From Gymnodinialimonas sp. 57CJ19 (GTDB lineage: Bacteria > Pseudomonadota > Alphaproteobacteria > Rhodobacterales > Rhodobacteraceae), in contig NZ_CP151587.1 in assembly GCF_038396845.1 (NCBI RefSeq), forward strand, positions 2,268,001-2,332,000: a stretch of DNA of 64,000 bases, written 5' to 3'. The notes beneath the pieces were generated by a model, which saw nothing but the letters and a program-made list of their open reading frames with translations, searched no databases and had not been told where the DNA came from. Positions 1 to 8,725 of the stretch are shown piece by piece. Each line of letters opens with the position of its first letter. The stretch's first letter is position 1. The translations under genes and the position numbers were made by a program.

Positions 1-1
1 G

Positions 2-787
2 ATCGTCACGACCACGCCGCGAAATGTTAACGTCCTTAAGGAATTGCTGAAGCGCGACGGCGTGGCCCACACCCACGCCCCCACCGAGGCCAACGCGGCC
101 TATCTGGCGGATTCGTTCCTGTCTGAGGTGCGATTGCGTTACGGCGACACGAGGTTGGGTCGCCAAGAGCTGGACGGCGTGTTGCTGGACGACGTGGAAG
201 GCGCGTTGTGGACCCGCCCGGAAATCGACGCCAACCGCTTGGCCGAAGCGCCTGAAGTGACACGGGTGGTCGTGGCGGTAGACCCGCCGGTAACGGGGCA
301 CGCGGGATCGGACGCTTGCGGGATCGTCGCGGTGGGCATCATCGAAAGCGGCGACCCGGCGCAATGGCGTGCCGTGGTGCTGGAGGATTGCTCGGTCCAG
401 GGGGTGTCGCCGAACCAATGGGCCAACGTGGCCGTGGCCGTCTACCACCGCTTCGGTGCGAGCCGGATGGTCGGCGAGGTGAATCAAGGCGGGCAGCTGG
501 TCACGGACGTGGTCCGGTCGGTGGACCCCACGATTAATTTCCGCGAAGTGCGCGCCTCGGTCGGGAAGGTGGCGCGGGCGGAACCGGTCGCAGCACTTTA
601 TGAGCAAGGGCGCGTGGCCCATGTGGGCACCCACGCGGAACTGGAAGACGAAATGTGCAAAATGGCGCTGACAGGGTTTGAGGGCCAAGGCTCTCCGGAT
701 CGGGTCGACGCGCTGGTTTGGGCATTGACCGAGGGCATGTTGGTGCCCGCAAAGACCCGGCTGAACCCGGCCATTCGCAACCTTTGA
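2..787 (+). CDS. GTA terminase large subunit (gp2), 5'-partial
   Basis: C-terminal 261 residues of a phage-type large terminase, the packaging motor of the gene transfer agent; the reading frame is open from base 2 and the N-terminal ATPase lies outside the window. The first visible residues include TTTPR, the coupling motif between ATPase and nuclease. The nuclease fold is marked by acidic residues in VAVDPPVTG (D about residue 94 of the visible part), VGEVNQGG (E159) and PDRVDALVW (D236), the expected metal-binding triad. It is first in the run of GTA structural genes and 90 nt upstream of the portal gene. Family assignment is firm; assignment to a GTA rather than a phage rests on the gene order that follows. 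Confidence 0.93.
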   Translation: MVTTTPRNVNVLKELLKRDGVAHTHAPTEANAAYLADSFLSEVRLRYGDTRLGRQELDGVLLDDVEGALWTRPEIDANRLAEAPEVTRVVVAVDPPVTGHAGSDACGIVAVGIIESGDPAQWRAVVLEDCSVQGVSPNQWANVAVAVYHRFGASRMVGEVNQGGQLVTDVVRSVDPTINFREVRASVGKVARAEPVAALYEQGRVAHVGTHAELEDEMCKMALTGFEGQGSPDRVDALVWALTEGMLVPAKTRLNPAIRNL

Positions 788-877
788 CAACACCCTGAAC
801 GGGCCACGCTAGGTGGCTATAGAGCGGGCACGCGCAGGCGGGCACGTTCTTCATGTATGACTTGAGGAGAGGCTCAT

Positions 878-2038
878 ATGGTATTGGATTTACTAAAGAA
901 ACCCGCTTCACCGGTGCCGGAGGTCAAGGCCTCTGCCAGCGCGAAACTGGCGGTCTGGGGATCGTCGGGCCGCGTGGTCTGGAGCCCGCGGGACGTGGGC
1001 TCGTTGACGAAAAATGGCTTCCTTGGCAACCCGGTGGGCTTCCGGGCGGTAAAAGTGATCGCCGAGGCCGCCGCCGCCCTGCCGGTGATCTGCCGCGACG
1101 CAGAGCGCCGCTATGACGCGCACCCGGTTCTGTCGCTTTTGGCACGGCCCAACGCTGGCCAAACCCGCGCGGACCTGCTGGAGGCCGCCTTTGCGCAGCT
1201 GATGTTATCGGGCAACGCCTACGTCGAGGCGCTGATGCCCGAGGTCGGCATGCCGGGGGAGCTGCACGTCCTGCGCTCGGACCGGATGAGCCTGATCCCC
1301 GGTGCCGATGGCTGGCCCAAGGCCTACGACTACACGGTCGGCGCGCGCAGTCACCGCTATCCGGCGGAATTGATCTGCCACATCCGCAATTTCCACCCTC
1401 AAGATGACCACCATGGCCTTGCGCCGATCCAAGCCGCAGCGACGGCGATTGATGTGCACAACTCGGCCGCGCGGTGGTCGAAAGCGCTGCTGGACAACGC
1501 CGCGCGTCCGTCAGGCGCTATTGTATACAACGGCTTGGAGGGGGCGGGCACGATGAGCCAGGATCAATTCGACCGCCTTCAGTTGGAGCTTGAAAGCCAC
1601 CACCAAGGCGCCCGAAACGCGGGCCGCCCGATGCTGTTGGAAGGCGGGTTGGACTGGAAGCCGATGGGGTTCAGCCCGTCGGATATGGAATTCCAGAAAA
1701 CAAAGGACGCCGCCGCCCGCGATATCGCGCTGGCGTTCGGGGTGCCGCCAATGCTGCTTGGCATCCCCGGCGACGCGACCTACGCCAACTACGCCGAGGC
1801 CAACCGGGCGTTCTATCGCTTGACGGTTTTGCCGCTGGCAGAGCGGGTTTGGGCCTCTCTCTCGCACTGGTTGTCGGGCCTGTCCGGCGACGTGGTGGAG
1901 GTCAAACCGGACCTCGACGGGGTCCCCGCGCTTGCCGCCGAACGCGAGGCGCAATGGCGACGCGTATCGGAGGCGGGCTTCCTGACTGATGCAGAAAAAC
2001 GCCGGATGCTGGGGCTGCCGGAGCAGCCCGAGACATGA
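878..2038 (+). CDS. GTA portal protein (gp3), HK97 family
   Basis: Portal protein of 386 residues, forming the dodecameric ring at the capsid vertex through which DNA is packaged and released. It resembles the HK97 portal family, with the typical central DMEFQKTKDAAARDIALAFG and GVPPMLLGI segments and the downstream NRAFYRLTVLPLAERV helix. The ATG at 878 is preceded by a GAGGAG ribosome binding site 8-9 nt upstream. It overlaps the next gene by 4 nt (ATGA). Length is normal for GTA portals, and the protein appears complete. Confidence 0.95.
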   Translation: MVLDLLKKPASPVPEVKASASAKLAVWGSSGRVVWSPRDVGSLTKNGFLGNPVGFRAVKVIAEAAAALPVICRDAERRYDAHPVLSLLARPNAGQTRADLLEAAFAQLMLSGNAYVEALMPEVGMPGELHVLRSDRMSLIPGADGWPKAYDYTVGARSHRYPAELICHIRNFHPQDDHHGLAPIQAAATAIDVHNSAARWSKALLDNAARPSGAIVYNGLEGAGTMSQDQFDRLQLELESHHQGARNAGRPMLLEGGLDWKPMGFSPSDMEFQKTKDAAARDIALAFGVPPMLLGIPGDATYANYAEANRAFYRLTVLPLAERVWASLSHWLSGLSGDVVEVKPDLDGVPALAAEREAQWRRVSEAGFLTDAEKRRMLGLPEQPET

Positions 2039-2283
2039 CGGATACGCGGGGGGCTGGCGGCTCTCGTTATCTCTATGCGCCCTTTGATGCCGCCAACGCG
2101 CAGATCGAGGCCAATGAGCGGGTCCAGCAGGAGCGATGGGCCGCTTTGGCATTCCGCCTTGAGGCGATCGAGCTGGCGCTGCAACGGCTGGAAAAGCGCC
2201 TTTGGCTGGCCGTCTTTGGCGTCGTCTCGGTGATCCTCGCGCAGGGGATAAGTCAGCTACTTAACTTGAACCTCGGCGGATAG
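2035..2283 (+). CDS. GTA gp3.5-like small membrane-associated protein
   Basis: Protein of 82 residues translated through an ATGA overlap with the portal gene. The N-terminal half is polar with a helical stretch (about residues 22-58); the C-terminus is hydrophobic, LWLAVFGVVSVILAQGIS, and could be a single membrane helix. Its position between portal and protease matches gene 3.5 of the Rhodobacter capsulatus GTA cluster. The molecular role is unknown. The family call comes from position, size and the C-terminal hydrophobic segment, not from a recognised domain. Confidence 0.8.
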   Translation: MTDTRGAGGSRYLYAPFDAANAQIEANERVQQERWAALAFRLEAIELALQRLEKRLWLAVFGVVSVILAQGISQLLNLNLGG

Positions 2284-2292
2284 GAGCCTGAT

Positions 2293-2844
2293 ATGAAATC
2301 ACTTTCTGAAAGTGGTCTGGAGATGAAATTCCAGAAGTTCGACAGAGACCTGACCTTGGATGACGGCTTTGTCATTGAGGGATATGCCTCGCTGTTCGGC
2401 GCCAAGGACCAGGGCGGAGATGTTGTGGAAAAAGGCGCTTACGCCAAATCCTTGGGCAACGGGCGCCGGGTTAAAATGCTGTGGCAGCATGATCCAAATG
2501 AACCCATCGGGATCTGGGACGAAATCCGCGAAGATGACCGTGGATTGTACGTGAAGGGACGGCTTTTGAAGTCCGTGGCCCGCGCCCGAGAGGCCGCCGC
2601 GCTGACCAAAGCTGGCGCGATTGACGGGCTTTCCATCGGCTACCGCACGGTGAAATCCCACAAGAACGAAAGGGGCCTGCGGTGCCTTTCGGAAGTGGAG
2701 CTGTGGGAGGTGTCGCTTGTCACATTCCCCATGCTTCCAGAGGCGCGTTTGGATGCCCACGAGGGCAAATCGGACACGCTTCTAGAGCTGGCGCGGGTGT
2801 TCGACACCGCACGCCAATCCCTGGCGGCCCGCAAGGCCCGCTGA
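2293..2844 (+). CDS. GTA prohead protease (gp4), HK97 family
   Basis: Serine protease of 183 residues that cleaves the capsid protein's N-terminal scaffold region during head maturation. The fold begins with FVIEGYASLFGAKDQGGDVV, followed by the catalytic-region histidine in WQHDPNEPIG (H66) and the nucleophile serine in DGLSIGYRT (S114), both characteristic of peptidase family U35/HK97 gp4. The ATG at 2293 follows an AGGAG at 2283-2287; an internal ATG at 2323 is a possible alternative start. It lies directly upstream of its substrate, the capsid gene. Confidence 0.94.
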   Translation: MKSLSESGLEMKFQKFDRDLTLDDGFVIEGYASLFGAKDQGGDVVEKGAYAKSLGNGRRVKMLWQHDPNEPIGIWDEIREDDRGLYVKGRLLKSVARAREAAALTKAGAIDGLSIGYRTVKSHKNERGLRCLSEVELWEVSLVTFPMLPEARLDAHEGKSDTLLELARVFDTARQSLAARKAR

Positions 2845-2893
2845 TCTCGGCCCCCGCAATCTGGGGGGCACACTCAACCACAAGGGACATCCC

Positions 2894-4075
2894 ATGACCG
2901 AGACCGCTGAGCGGAGCGCGGGCAGCGCTCCTATGGCTGAAGTCAAGACCGCGATCGGCGGGTTCTTGAATGAATTCAACCAGTTTCAAGACGACATGAA
3001 TGCAAAGTTTCAAAAGCAGGAAGACCGTATTGCCATGCTGAACACAAAGACCAACTCTTATCAACGTCCCGCCCTTTCCGCGGACATCGACACAACAGTG
3101 CCCCATAAATTGGCGCTGAAATCCTACCTTCGCTGCGGCGATGATGATGCGCTTCGGGGGCTTGAACTGGAAGGCAAGGCGATGAACACCGCCGTCAATG
3201 CCGAGGGCGGCTATCTGGTCGATCCGCAGACCTCTGAGATGATCCAGTCGGTGCTGCGGTCCTCCTCGTCGCTGCGGTCGGTGGCCAATGTGGTCACGGT
3301 CGAGGCGACGTCCTTTGATGTTCTGATCGACAGCACGGATACCGGCGCGGGTTGGGCCGATGAGGTCAGCGCCACGACGGAAACGGATACCCCGACGATT
3401 GAGCGGATCTCCATCGCGCTGCACGAGCTTTCGGCGCTGCCCAAGGCCTCTCAGCGGCTTTTGGATGATGCGGCATTCGACATCGAAGGCTGGCTGGCGG
3501 GGCGCATTGCCGACAAGTTCGCCCGCGCGGAAGCGGCGTCGTTCATCAACGGGGATGGCTCGGGCAAGCCGACCGGTCTGTTGACCCATCCAACAGCGGC
3601 AAACGGTAGCTGGACCTGGGGCAACCTGGGCTATGTGGCCACCGGAACGGCGGGCGATTTTGATGCCGCCAACCCGGCCGATGCCATCGTGGATCTGGTC
3701 TACGCTTTGGGCGCACGTTACCGCGCGAACGCGAATTTCATCATGAATTCAAAGACTGCGGGTGCCGTGCGCAAAATGAAGGACGCCGATGGCCGCTTCC
3801 TGTGGTCCGACGGTCTTGCCGCCGGAGAGCCCGCCCGTCTGATGGGCTATCCGGTTCTGATCGCAGAGGATATGCCCGACATTGCCGTGGACGCGATGGC
3901 GGTCGCTTTTGGTGATTTCGGCGCTGGTTACACCATTGCCGAGCGGCCCGATCTGCGGGTTCTGCGTGACCCGTTCTCGGCCAAACCCCACGTTTTGTTC
4001 TACGCCACCAAGCGCGTGGGCGGCGATGTGACCGATTTTGCTGCGATCAAACTGATGAAATTCGGCACAAGCTGA
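2894..4075 (+). CDS. GTA major capsid protein (gp5), HK97 fold
   Basis: Major capsid protein of 393 residues. The first ~100 residues are helical and charged and include FQDDMNAKFQKQEDRI, the delta/scaffold region expected to be removed by the gp4 protease. The rest matches the HK97 shell fold, with GGYLVDPQTSEMIQ at the start of the mature shell, an E-loop-like segment, and FGDFGAGYTIAERPDLRVLRDP near the C-terminus. Phage homologues assemble into T=3-7 shells; GTA heads are small. The 164 nt after this gene hold no recognisable gene. Confidence 0.96.
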   Translation: MTETAERSAGSAPMAEVKTAIGGFLNEFNQFQDDMNAKFQKQEDRIAMLNTKTNSYQRPALSADIDTTVPHKLALKSYLRCGDDDALRGLELEGKAMNTAVNAEGGYLVDPQTSEMIQSVLRSSSSLRSVANVVTVEATSFDVLIDSTDTGAGWADEVSATTETDTPTIERISIALHELSALPKASQRLLDDAAFDIEGWLAGRIADKFARAEAASFINGDGSGKPTGLLTHPTAANGSWTWGNLGYVATGTAGDFDAANPADAIVDLVYALGARYRANANFIMNSKTAGAVRKMKDADGRFLWSDGLAAGEPARLMGYPVLIAEDMPDIAVDAMAVAFGDFGAGYTIAERPDLRVLRDPFSAKPHVLFYATKRVGGDVTDFAAIKLMKFGTS

Positions 4076-4239
4076 ATGCAATTCATCCATCCCGTCCGGT
4101 GGCCGAGTGTAGCCATGGGGCGGGCGGGGCGTGTGTGCGGGCCTTTGCGGGTCCAGCTGCGCGTCTCTCCGCATGAGCAGCGCGGAGGTCGGTGCCACGC
4201 CCCACATTTCACCGAAACGAATTTCCCGGAGATTTCAAC

Positions 4240-4827
4240 ATGATGATGGTCGAATTGACCTCTGTTCCCAGTGCTTCACTGCCGGTGGATGCGCTGTCGA
4301 GCCACTTGCGCTTGTCCTCGGGATTCGCGGACGATGGCAGTCAGGACACGCTGTTGGAGGGGTGCCTGCGGTCCGCCATGGCCGCGATTGAGGCGCGAAT
4401 TGGCAAGGTTTTGATGCGGCGCCAGTTTGCCCTGACACTGGTGGTCTGGCACAATCCGGCCAGCCATGGGTTGCCGATTGCGCCGGTTTCCAGCGTTGAT
4501 AGCGTGAAGTTAATCGCGCGAAATGGCGCTGAGACCATCGTGGATGAAGATCGCTACGTACTGCGTGCGGATGCGCATCGTCCGAGTATTGAGACCGTGG
4601 CCGGATCCCTGCCGACGCCGCCCGAGGGCGGTACGATCGAGGTGACGCTAACGGCGGGTTTCGGGCCGGATTGGAATAACATCCCCGCCGATCTGCAACG
4701 TGCCTTATTGGCGTTGGCGAGTGAATTCTACGGTTCGGGCGGAGCGGTGTCGCCACAAATGCCGGGCCATGTGATGGCCCTGATCGAACCCTATCGGCAG
4801 ATCCGACTGCGCGGGGGGGCGTTATGA
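4240..4827 (+). CDS. GTA head-tail adaptor (gp6)
   Basis: Head-tail connector protein of 195 residues, expected to form the adaptor ring below the portal. The sequence has the features of the phage gp6-like connector family: an N-terminal helical part with two helices (MAAIEARIGKVLMRRQFAL) and a C-terminal helix beginning IPADLQRALLALASEFY. I chose the ATG at 4240 because GGAG lies 9 nt upstream at 4228-4231; a GTG 48 nt further upstream is in frame but has no such support. It overlaps the next gene by 4 nt. Confidence 0.88.
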   Translation: MMMVELTSVPSASLPVDALSSHLRLSSGFADDGSQDTLLEGCLRSAMAAIEARIGKVLMRRQFALTLVVWHNPASHGLPIAPVSSVDSVKLIARNGAETIVDEDRYVLRADAHRPSIETVAGSLPTPPEGGTIEVTLTAGFGPDWNNIPADLQRALLALASEFYGSGGAVSPQMPGHVMALIEPYRQIRLRGGAL

Positions 4828-5150
4828 AAGAACCTCATCTCAACCGAAAACTGACCCTGGAGGCGCCGACCCGCACCAGTGACGGCGCGGGCGGTTTTTC
4901 CGAGGTTTGGCAAGCGCTTGGCTGCATCTGGGGCGAGGTTATGCCCCGCGGGTCTGGCCGTGAGGCGGAAGCTTCTGAGCTGAATTTGAAGGTCACGATC
5001 AGGGCAGCTCCCCAAGGTGCACCGTCGCGGCCCACGGCGGCGATGCGGTTTCGGGACGGAGCCCGGGTGTATTACATCGACGCGGTCACGGAGGCGGATG
5101 CCGCCGGCCGCTATCTGGTGTGCTTTGTCAAAGAGGAGGTGGGCGCATGA
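4824..5150 (+). CDS. GTA head closure / stopper protein (gp7)
   Basis: Small beta-rich protein of 108 residues of the phage head-tail joining (SPP1 gp16 / HK97 gp10-like) family, which closes the head after packaging. The sequence LTLEAPTRTSDGAGGFSEVW is the usual N-terminal signature of this family, followed by a strand-rich body with a polar loop. Start and stop overlap both neighbours by 4 nt, as expected for a translationally coupled morphogenesis operon. Confidence 0.87.
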   Translation: MKEPHLNRKLTLEAPTRTSDGAGGFSEVWQALGCIWGEVMPRGSGREAEASELNLKVTIRAAPQGAPSRPTAAMRFRDGARVYYIDAVTEADAAGRYLVCFVKEEVGA

Positions 5151-5557
5151 GTTATGCCGCCACGGCCGCTCTGCAAGAGGCGGTCTTCACTGCGTTGACC
5201 ACGGATTCGGCGGTCTCGATGTTGACCAACGACGCGATCTACGACGCGTTACCGCCGGGGCCTGTGCCCTCGGTTTATGTCAGCCTTGGGCCGGAACGGG
5301 TGCGCGATGCCTCGGATGTTGTGGGCGACGGGGCGGTGCATGACTTCCCCGTCACGGTGGTCTGCGACGCAGCGGGTTTTCAAGCCGCCAAGACCATCGC
5401 CGCCGCCGTGTCCGACGCCTTGACGGATGCCGATCTGGCCCTCTCACGGGGCACTTTGATCGGGCTGAATTTCCTGCGCGCCCGCGCCCGACGGGTCGGG
5501 GATGGGCGCGAAATCGACATTTGGTTTCGCGCCATGATCGATTCCAGTGACGCCTAG
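5147..5557 (+). CDS. GTA tail terminator (gp8), DUF3168
   Basis: Protein of 136 residues of the DUF3168 / tail-terminator family, which caps the tail tube where it joins the head. Typical segments are AATAALQEAVFTALTTD at the N-terminus, IYDALPPGPVPSVYVSLG, and the C-terminal RVGDGREIDIWFRAMI strand. The ATG at 5147 overlaps the preceding stop (ATGA). A start 27 nt upstream is in frame but would overlap gp7 more deeply and is less likely. Confidence 0.87.
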   Translation: MSYAATAALQEAVFTALTTDSAVSMLTNDAIYDALPPGPVPSVYVSLGPERVRDASDVVGDGAVHDFPVTVVCDAAGFQAAKTIAAAVSDALTDADLALSRGTLIGLNFLRARARRVGDGREIDIWFRAMIDSSDA

Positions 5558-5597
5558 GCGTTTCCAGATAACAAATTGACAATGATGGAGAAATCCC

Positions 5598-6011
5598 ATG
5601 ACGGCACAGAACGGTAAAGACCTTCTGGTGAAGGTAGACATGGACGGGAACGGCGTGTTTGAAACATTGGCGGGGCTGCGTGCCTCGCGTCTGTCGTTCA
5701 ACAGCGAAAGCGTGGATGTGACTAGCCTGGAAAGCACCGGCGGGTGGCGGGAATTGCTGCGTGGGGCGGGGGTGAAATCGGCCTCGATCAGCGGCTCGGG
5801 CATCTTTCGGGACGCCTCCACGGACGAGCGGGCGCGGGACATTTTCTTTGAAGGCGGAATGCCCGACTTCCAGGTCGTGATCCCTGATTTTGGCATCGTG
5901 GAGGGGGCGTTTCAGATCAGCTCCATCGAATACGCGGGTACCCATGACGGCGAGGCGACTTACGAGATCTCCATGGCGTCGGCGGGCGCGTTAACCTTTA
6001 CGGCGATCTGA
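5598..6011 (+). CDS. GTA major tail (tube) protein (gp9)
   Basis: Tail tube protein of 137 residues, TP901-1 major tail protein family. It begins TAQNGKDLLVKVDMDGNGVF and contains the typical SFNSESVDVTSLESTGGWRE loop and the ISGSGIFRDASTDE strand pair. It is expected to stack as hexameric rings to form the DNA channel. An AGGAG-like site (GATGGAGAAATCCC) precedes the ATG. It is followed after 3 nt by gp10. Confidence 0.93.
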   Translation: MTAQNGKDLLVKVDMDGNGVFETLAGLRASRLSFNSESVDVTSLESTGGWRELLRGAGVKSASISGSGIFRDASTDERARDIFFEGGMPDFQVVIPDFGIVEGAFQISSIEYAGTHDGEATYEISMASAGALTFTAI

Positions 6012-6014
6012 GCC

Positions 6015-6332
6015 ATGGCCAATCCTTGGACGGGCGAAGTGGCGTTGACCTTAAACGGGGAACGGCACACGGCGAAGCTGACGCTGGGGGCGTTGGCGGA
6101 GTTGGAGGAATGGCTGGGGGCGGGATCGCTCAGCCAGATGGTCGCCCGGTTCGAGGGCGACGGGCTGAAGTCCGCGGACGTGCTGGCGTTGGTTTGCGCG
6201 GGACTGCGCGGCGGCGGCTGGTCGGGCCAGATGGAGGACCTTTTGGAGGCCGAGATTGAAGGCGGCATCCTGGAGGCGGCAAAGATCGCCGCACGGCTTC
6301 TGATCCTGGCCTTCCGCCCGGTGCCCGCATGA
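6015..6332 (+). CDS. GTA gp10, tail assembly chaperone-like
   Basis: Protein of 105 residues matching the GTA-gp10 family. The first half is a beta-rich domain (PWTGEVALTLNGERHTAKLT) and the second half is helical, with the family-typical LGALAELEEWLGAGSL and VLALVCAGLRGGGW segments. In tailed phages, genes in this position encode tail assembly chaperones that wrap the tape measure; that role is inferred here from family and position. It overlaps the next gene by 4 nt. Confidence 0.88.
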   Translation: MANPWTGEVALTLNGERHTAKLTLGALAELEEWLGAGSLSQMVARFEGDGLKSADVLALVCAGLRGGGWSGQMEDLLEAEIEGGILEAAKIAARLLILAFRPVPA

Positions 6333-6553
6333 GCAGCGCCCCCGTCGGTTTCGATTGGCCGGCATTAATGCGTGTGGCTTTTCAGGGGCTTGGCCTGTCA
6401 CCCGCGGATTTCTGGGCAATGACGCCAGTGGAGTTTCTGATCCTACTTGGCCCGGAAAACAGCGCGGCGCCGCTACGAAGAGACGCGTTCGAGGCGCTTC
6501 TTTCGAGGTTCCCAGACACAATGAATGAGGACGGATATGACAGAGATGGATGA
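6329..6553 (+). CDS. GTA gp10.1, small tail assembly chaperone-like protein
   Basis: Protein of 74 residues with FDWPALMRVAFQGLGLSP, followed by FWAMTPVEFLILLG, the pattern of the small phage tail assembly chaperone family (DUF2376) found between gp10 and the tape measure in GTAs. The pairing with gp10 and the overlap with the tape-measure gene suggest the two act together, like the G/GT pair of long-tailed phages, but no frameshift signal was identified. Confidence 0.82.
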   Translation: MSSAPVGFDWPALMRVAFQGLGLSPADFWAMTPVEFLILLGPENSAAPLRRDAFEALLSRFPDTMNEDGYDRDG

Positions 6554-7205
6554 CACTCTCAGCCGCTTTGATACCGAGATTGCTGAGCTGGAAACGAGCC
6601 TTGCGGGGGCGACCTCGATGGCGGCGGCGTTCCAGGGGGAGCTGCGCGAAATGCAGGGCGCCATGCTCTATACCGGACGCGAGGTCAGCTCGATGAGCCG
6701 GGCCATTGGCGGCGGGTTGCGGCGGGCTTTTGACGGCGTGGTGTTCGACGGAATGCGCTTGTCTGATGCCTTGCGAAACGTGGCTACCAGCATGGTCGAC
6801 GCGGCCTACAACACCGCGATGCGCCCGGTTCAAAACGCCGTCGGGTCGGCCGTGGGCAATGGCATTAACAATTTGCTGAGCGGGATTATGCCCTTCGAAA
6901 AGGGAGGTGCGATCAGCCAAGGGCGGGTCATGCCGTTCGCGCGCGGCGGCGTGGTGAGCAGCCCGACGACATTTCCCATGCGCAGCGGAACGGGGCTAAT
7001 GGGCGAAGCGGGGCCCGAGGCGATCATGCCCCTGCGGCGCGGACCCGATGGCAAATTGGGTGTGGCGGCGGCGGGCGGCGGCGGCGGCCCAGTGCATGTC
7101 ACGATGAATATCACTTCGCCCGATGTAGCGGGTTTTCAGCGGTCCTCCAGCCAGGTGGCCGCACAGATGCAACGTGCTTTGGCACGTGGCCAACGCAATC
7201 GCTAG
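6537..7205 (+). CDS. GTA tail tape measure protein (gp11)
   Basis: Tape measure protein of 222 residues. An N-terminal helical region (TLSRFDTEIAELETSLAGAT and onward) is followed by the tape-measure C-terminal signature with glycine-rich FEKGGAISQGRVMPFARGGV and GEAGPEAIMPLRRG. It is very short for a tape measure, consistent with the short tail of GTA particles. I chose the ATG at 6537, which has GAGG 7-10 nt upstream; an in-frame ATG at 6525 would add four residues. It overlaps the end of gp10.1 in another frame. Confidence 0.9.
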   Translation: MTEMDDTLSRFDTEIAELETSLAGATSMAAAFQGELREMQGAMLYTGREVSSMSRAIGGGLRRAFDGVVFDGMRLSDALRNVATSMVDAAYNTAMRPVQNAVGSAVGNGINNLLSGIMPFEKGGAISQGRVMPFARGGVVSSPTTFPMRSGTGLMGEAGPEAIMPLRRGPDGKLGVAAAGGGGGPVHVTMNITSPDVAGFQRSSSQVAAQMQRALARGQRNR

Positions 7206-7217
7206 GGGAGAAAAGCC

Positions 7218-7850
7218 ATGGGATTTCATGAGGTTCGCTTTCCTGCAAACTTGAGTTTCGGTTCTGTCGGCGGGCCCGAGCGCCGCACGGAGGTGGTTGC
7301 GCTGACCAACGGGTTTGAAGAACGCAACACGCCGTGGGCACATTCACGCAGGCGCTATGATGCGGGCGTCTCGATGCGCTCACTCGATGATATCGCGCTG
7401 ATGATTGACTTCTTCGAGGCCCGTCGCGGCCAGCTTTATGGGTTTCGGTGGAAGGATTGGTCGGACTTCAAATCCTGCATCCCCTCGGCCGAGCCTACTT
7501 TCCGCGATCAGCGTATCGGGACCGGCGACGGAGAAACTAGAACGTTCCAACTGAGCAAGACCTATCAGTCGGGCATTAACTCTTACGCGCGGCCGTTAAC
7601 GAAACCGGTGCAGGGCACTGTGCTTGCTGGCGTGTCGGTGGATGAACTGGTCGCGGATGTGCATTTCGCCGTCAATTACACCAGCGGAGAGATCACTTTT
7701 GCGGACGCGCCGCCCCAAGATGCAGAGGTCACGGCGGGCTTTGAGTTTGACGTCCCGGTACGCTTCGACACGGACGCAATCCAAACGTCTGTTGCGTCAT
7801 TCCAGGCCGGTGAAGTGCCAAATGTGCCTGTAGTGGAGATCAGGATATGA
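7218..7850 (+). CDS. GTA distal tail protein (gp12), DUF2460
   Basis: Protein of 210 residues, DUF2460/TIGR02217 family, forming the distal tail ring in GTAs. It opens with GFHEVRFPANLSFGSVGGPE and has the family-typical RSLDDIALMIDFFEARRGQL and GFRWKDWSDFKSC segments, the latter conserved in Rhodobacterales. A GGGAG ribosome site precedes the ATG. It overlaps gp13 by 4 nt. Confidence 0.94.
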   Translation: MGFHEVRFPANLSFGSVGGPERRTEVVALTNGFEERNTPWAHSRRRYDAGVSMRSLDDIALMIDFFEARRGQLYGFRWKDWSDFKSCIPSAEPTFRDQRIGTGDGETRTFQLSKTYQSGINSYARPLTKPVQGTVLAGVSVDELVADVHFAVNYTSGEITFADAPPQDAEVTAGFEFDVPVRFDTDAIQTSVASFQAGEVPNVPVVEIRI

Positions 7851-8725
7851 GTGTTCAAGAACTTGATATTCATCTGAAAACCGGCGCGACGGGCGTGTCG
7901 AGATGCTGGCGCGTGACCCGCGTCGATGGCACCCAATACGGGTTCACCGACCACGATTGTGACCTGTCGTTCGACGGCACAACCTTTCGCGCGGGCACGG
8001 GGCTTAGTGCTGCGGCACTTACCCAAACCACCGGACTTTCGGTCGACAACACCGAAGCCGTGGGTGCGCTTTCGGACGGCGCCATCAGCGAGGAAGATAT
8101 TTTCGCCGGGCGCTTTGATAGCGCCGAGGTCGAGGCGTGGCTGGTGCAATGGGCCGCCCCAGAGAACCGGGTTCTGCAATTTCGCGGCACCATCGGAGAG
8201 ATCACGCGGGCCAATGGCGCCTTTTCGGCCGAACTGCGTGGCTTGGCGGAGCGGATGAATGTGCCGACGGGGCGCGTTTTTCAACGCAATTGTCAGGCTG
8301 TGCTGGGGGAAAGGGCATGTGGGTTTGATCTGGAAACGACAGGCTATTGGACGGAAGCATTGGTGAGCACGACCGATGGGCGCATGTTCAGCTTTGACGG
8401 CCTGATGGCGTTTGAGCCGCGTTGGTTTGAGCGAGGGCATTTGCAAGTGCTGACCGGGGCCGCGGCGGGCCTGTCGGGCGCGGTGAAGTTGGACCGCGTT
8501 GCAGATGATATTCGCAAGGTTGAGTTGTGGGATAGCCTACGCCTGCCGATTGCACCGGGTGATCGTATTCGACTGACGGCAGGCTGCGACAAGCGCATGG
8601 AAACCTGTCGGCTGAAATTCGTTAACCTCGTTAACTACCAGGGTTTCCCCGATATTCCGGGGGACGATTGGCAGGCGGCGCATCCGACGCGGCTTTCGTC
8701 GCGTGACGGCGGGTCTCTCCGATGA
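7847..8725 (+). CDS. GTA tail hub protein (gp13), DUF2163
   Basis: Protein of 292 residues, DUF2163/TIGR02218 family with the C-terminal phage BR0599 domain. It forms the hub of the GTA baseplate. Four cysteines cluster in the C-terminal half: two in RNCQAVLGERACGFD and two in GCDKRMETCRLKF. The pattern is compatible with an iron-sulfur site as known for lambda gpL-like hub proteins; that is inference. A perfect copy of a symmetric 15-bp GTTAAC-pair motif lies inside the gene at 8621-8635, encoding VNLVN. It overlaps gp14 by 4 nt. Confidence 0.93.
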   Translation: MSVQELDIHLKTGATGVSRCWRVTRVDGTQYGFTDHDCDLSFDGTTFRAGTGLSAAALTQTTGLSVDNTEAVGALSDGAISEEDIFAGRFDSAEVEAWLVQWAAPENRVLQFRGTIGEITRANGAFSAELRGLAERMNVPTGRVFQRNCQAVLGERACGFDLETTGYWTEALVSTTDGRMFSFDGLMAFEPRWFERGHLQVLTGAAAGLSGAVKLDRVADDIRKVELWDSLRLPIAPGDRIRLTAGCDKRMETCRLKFVNLVNYQGFPDIPGDDWQAAHPTRLSSRDGGSLR

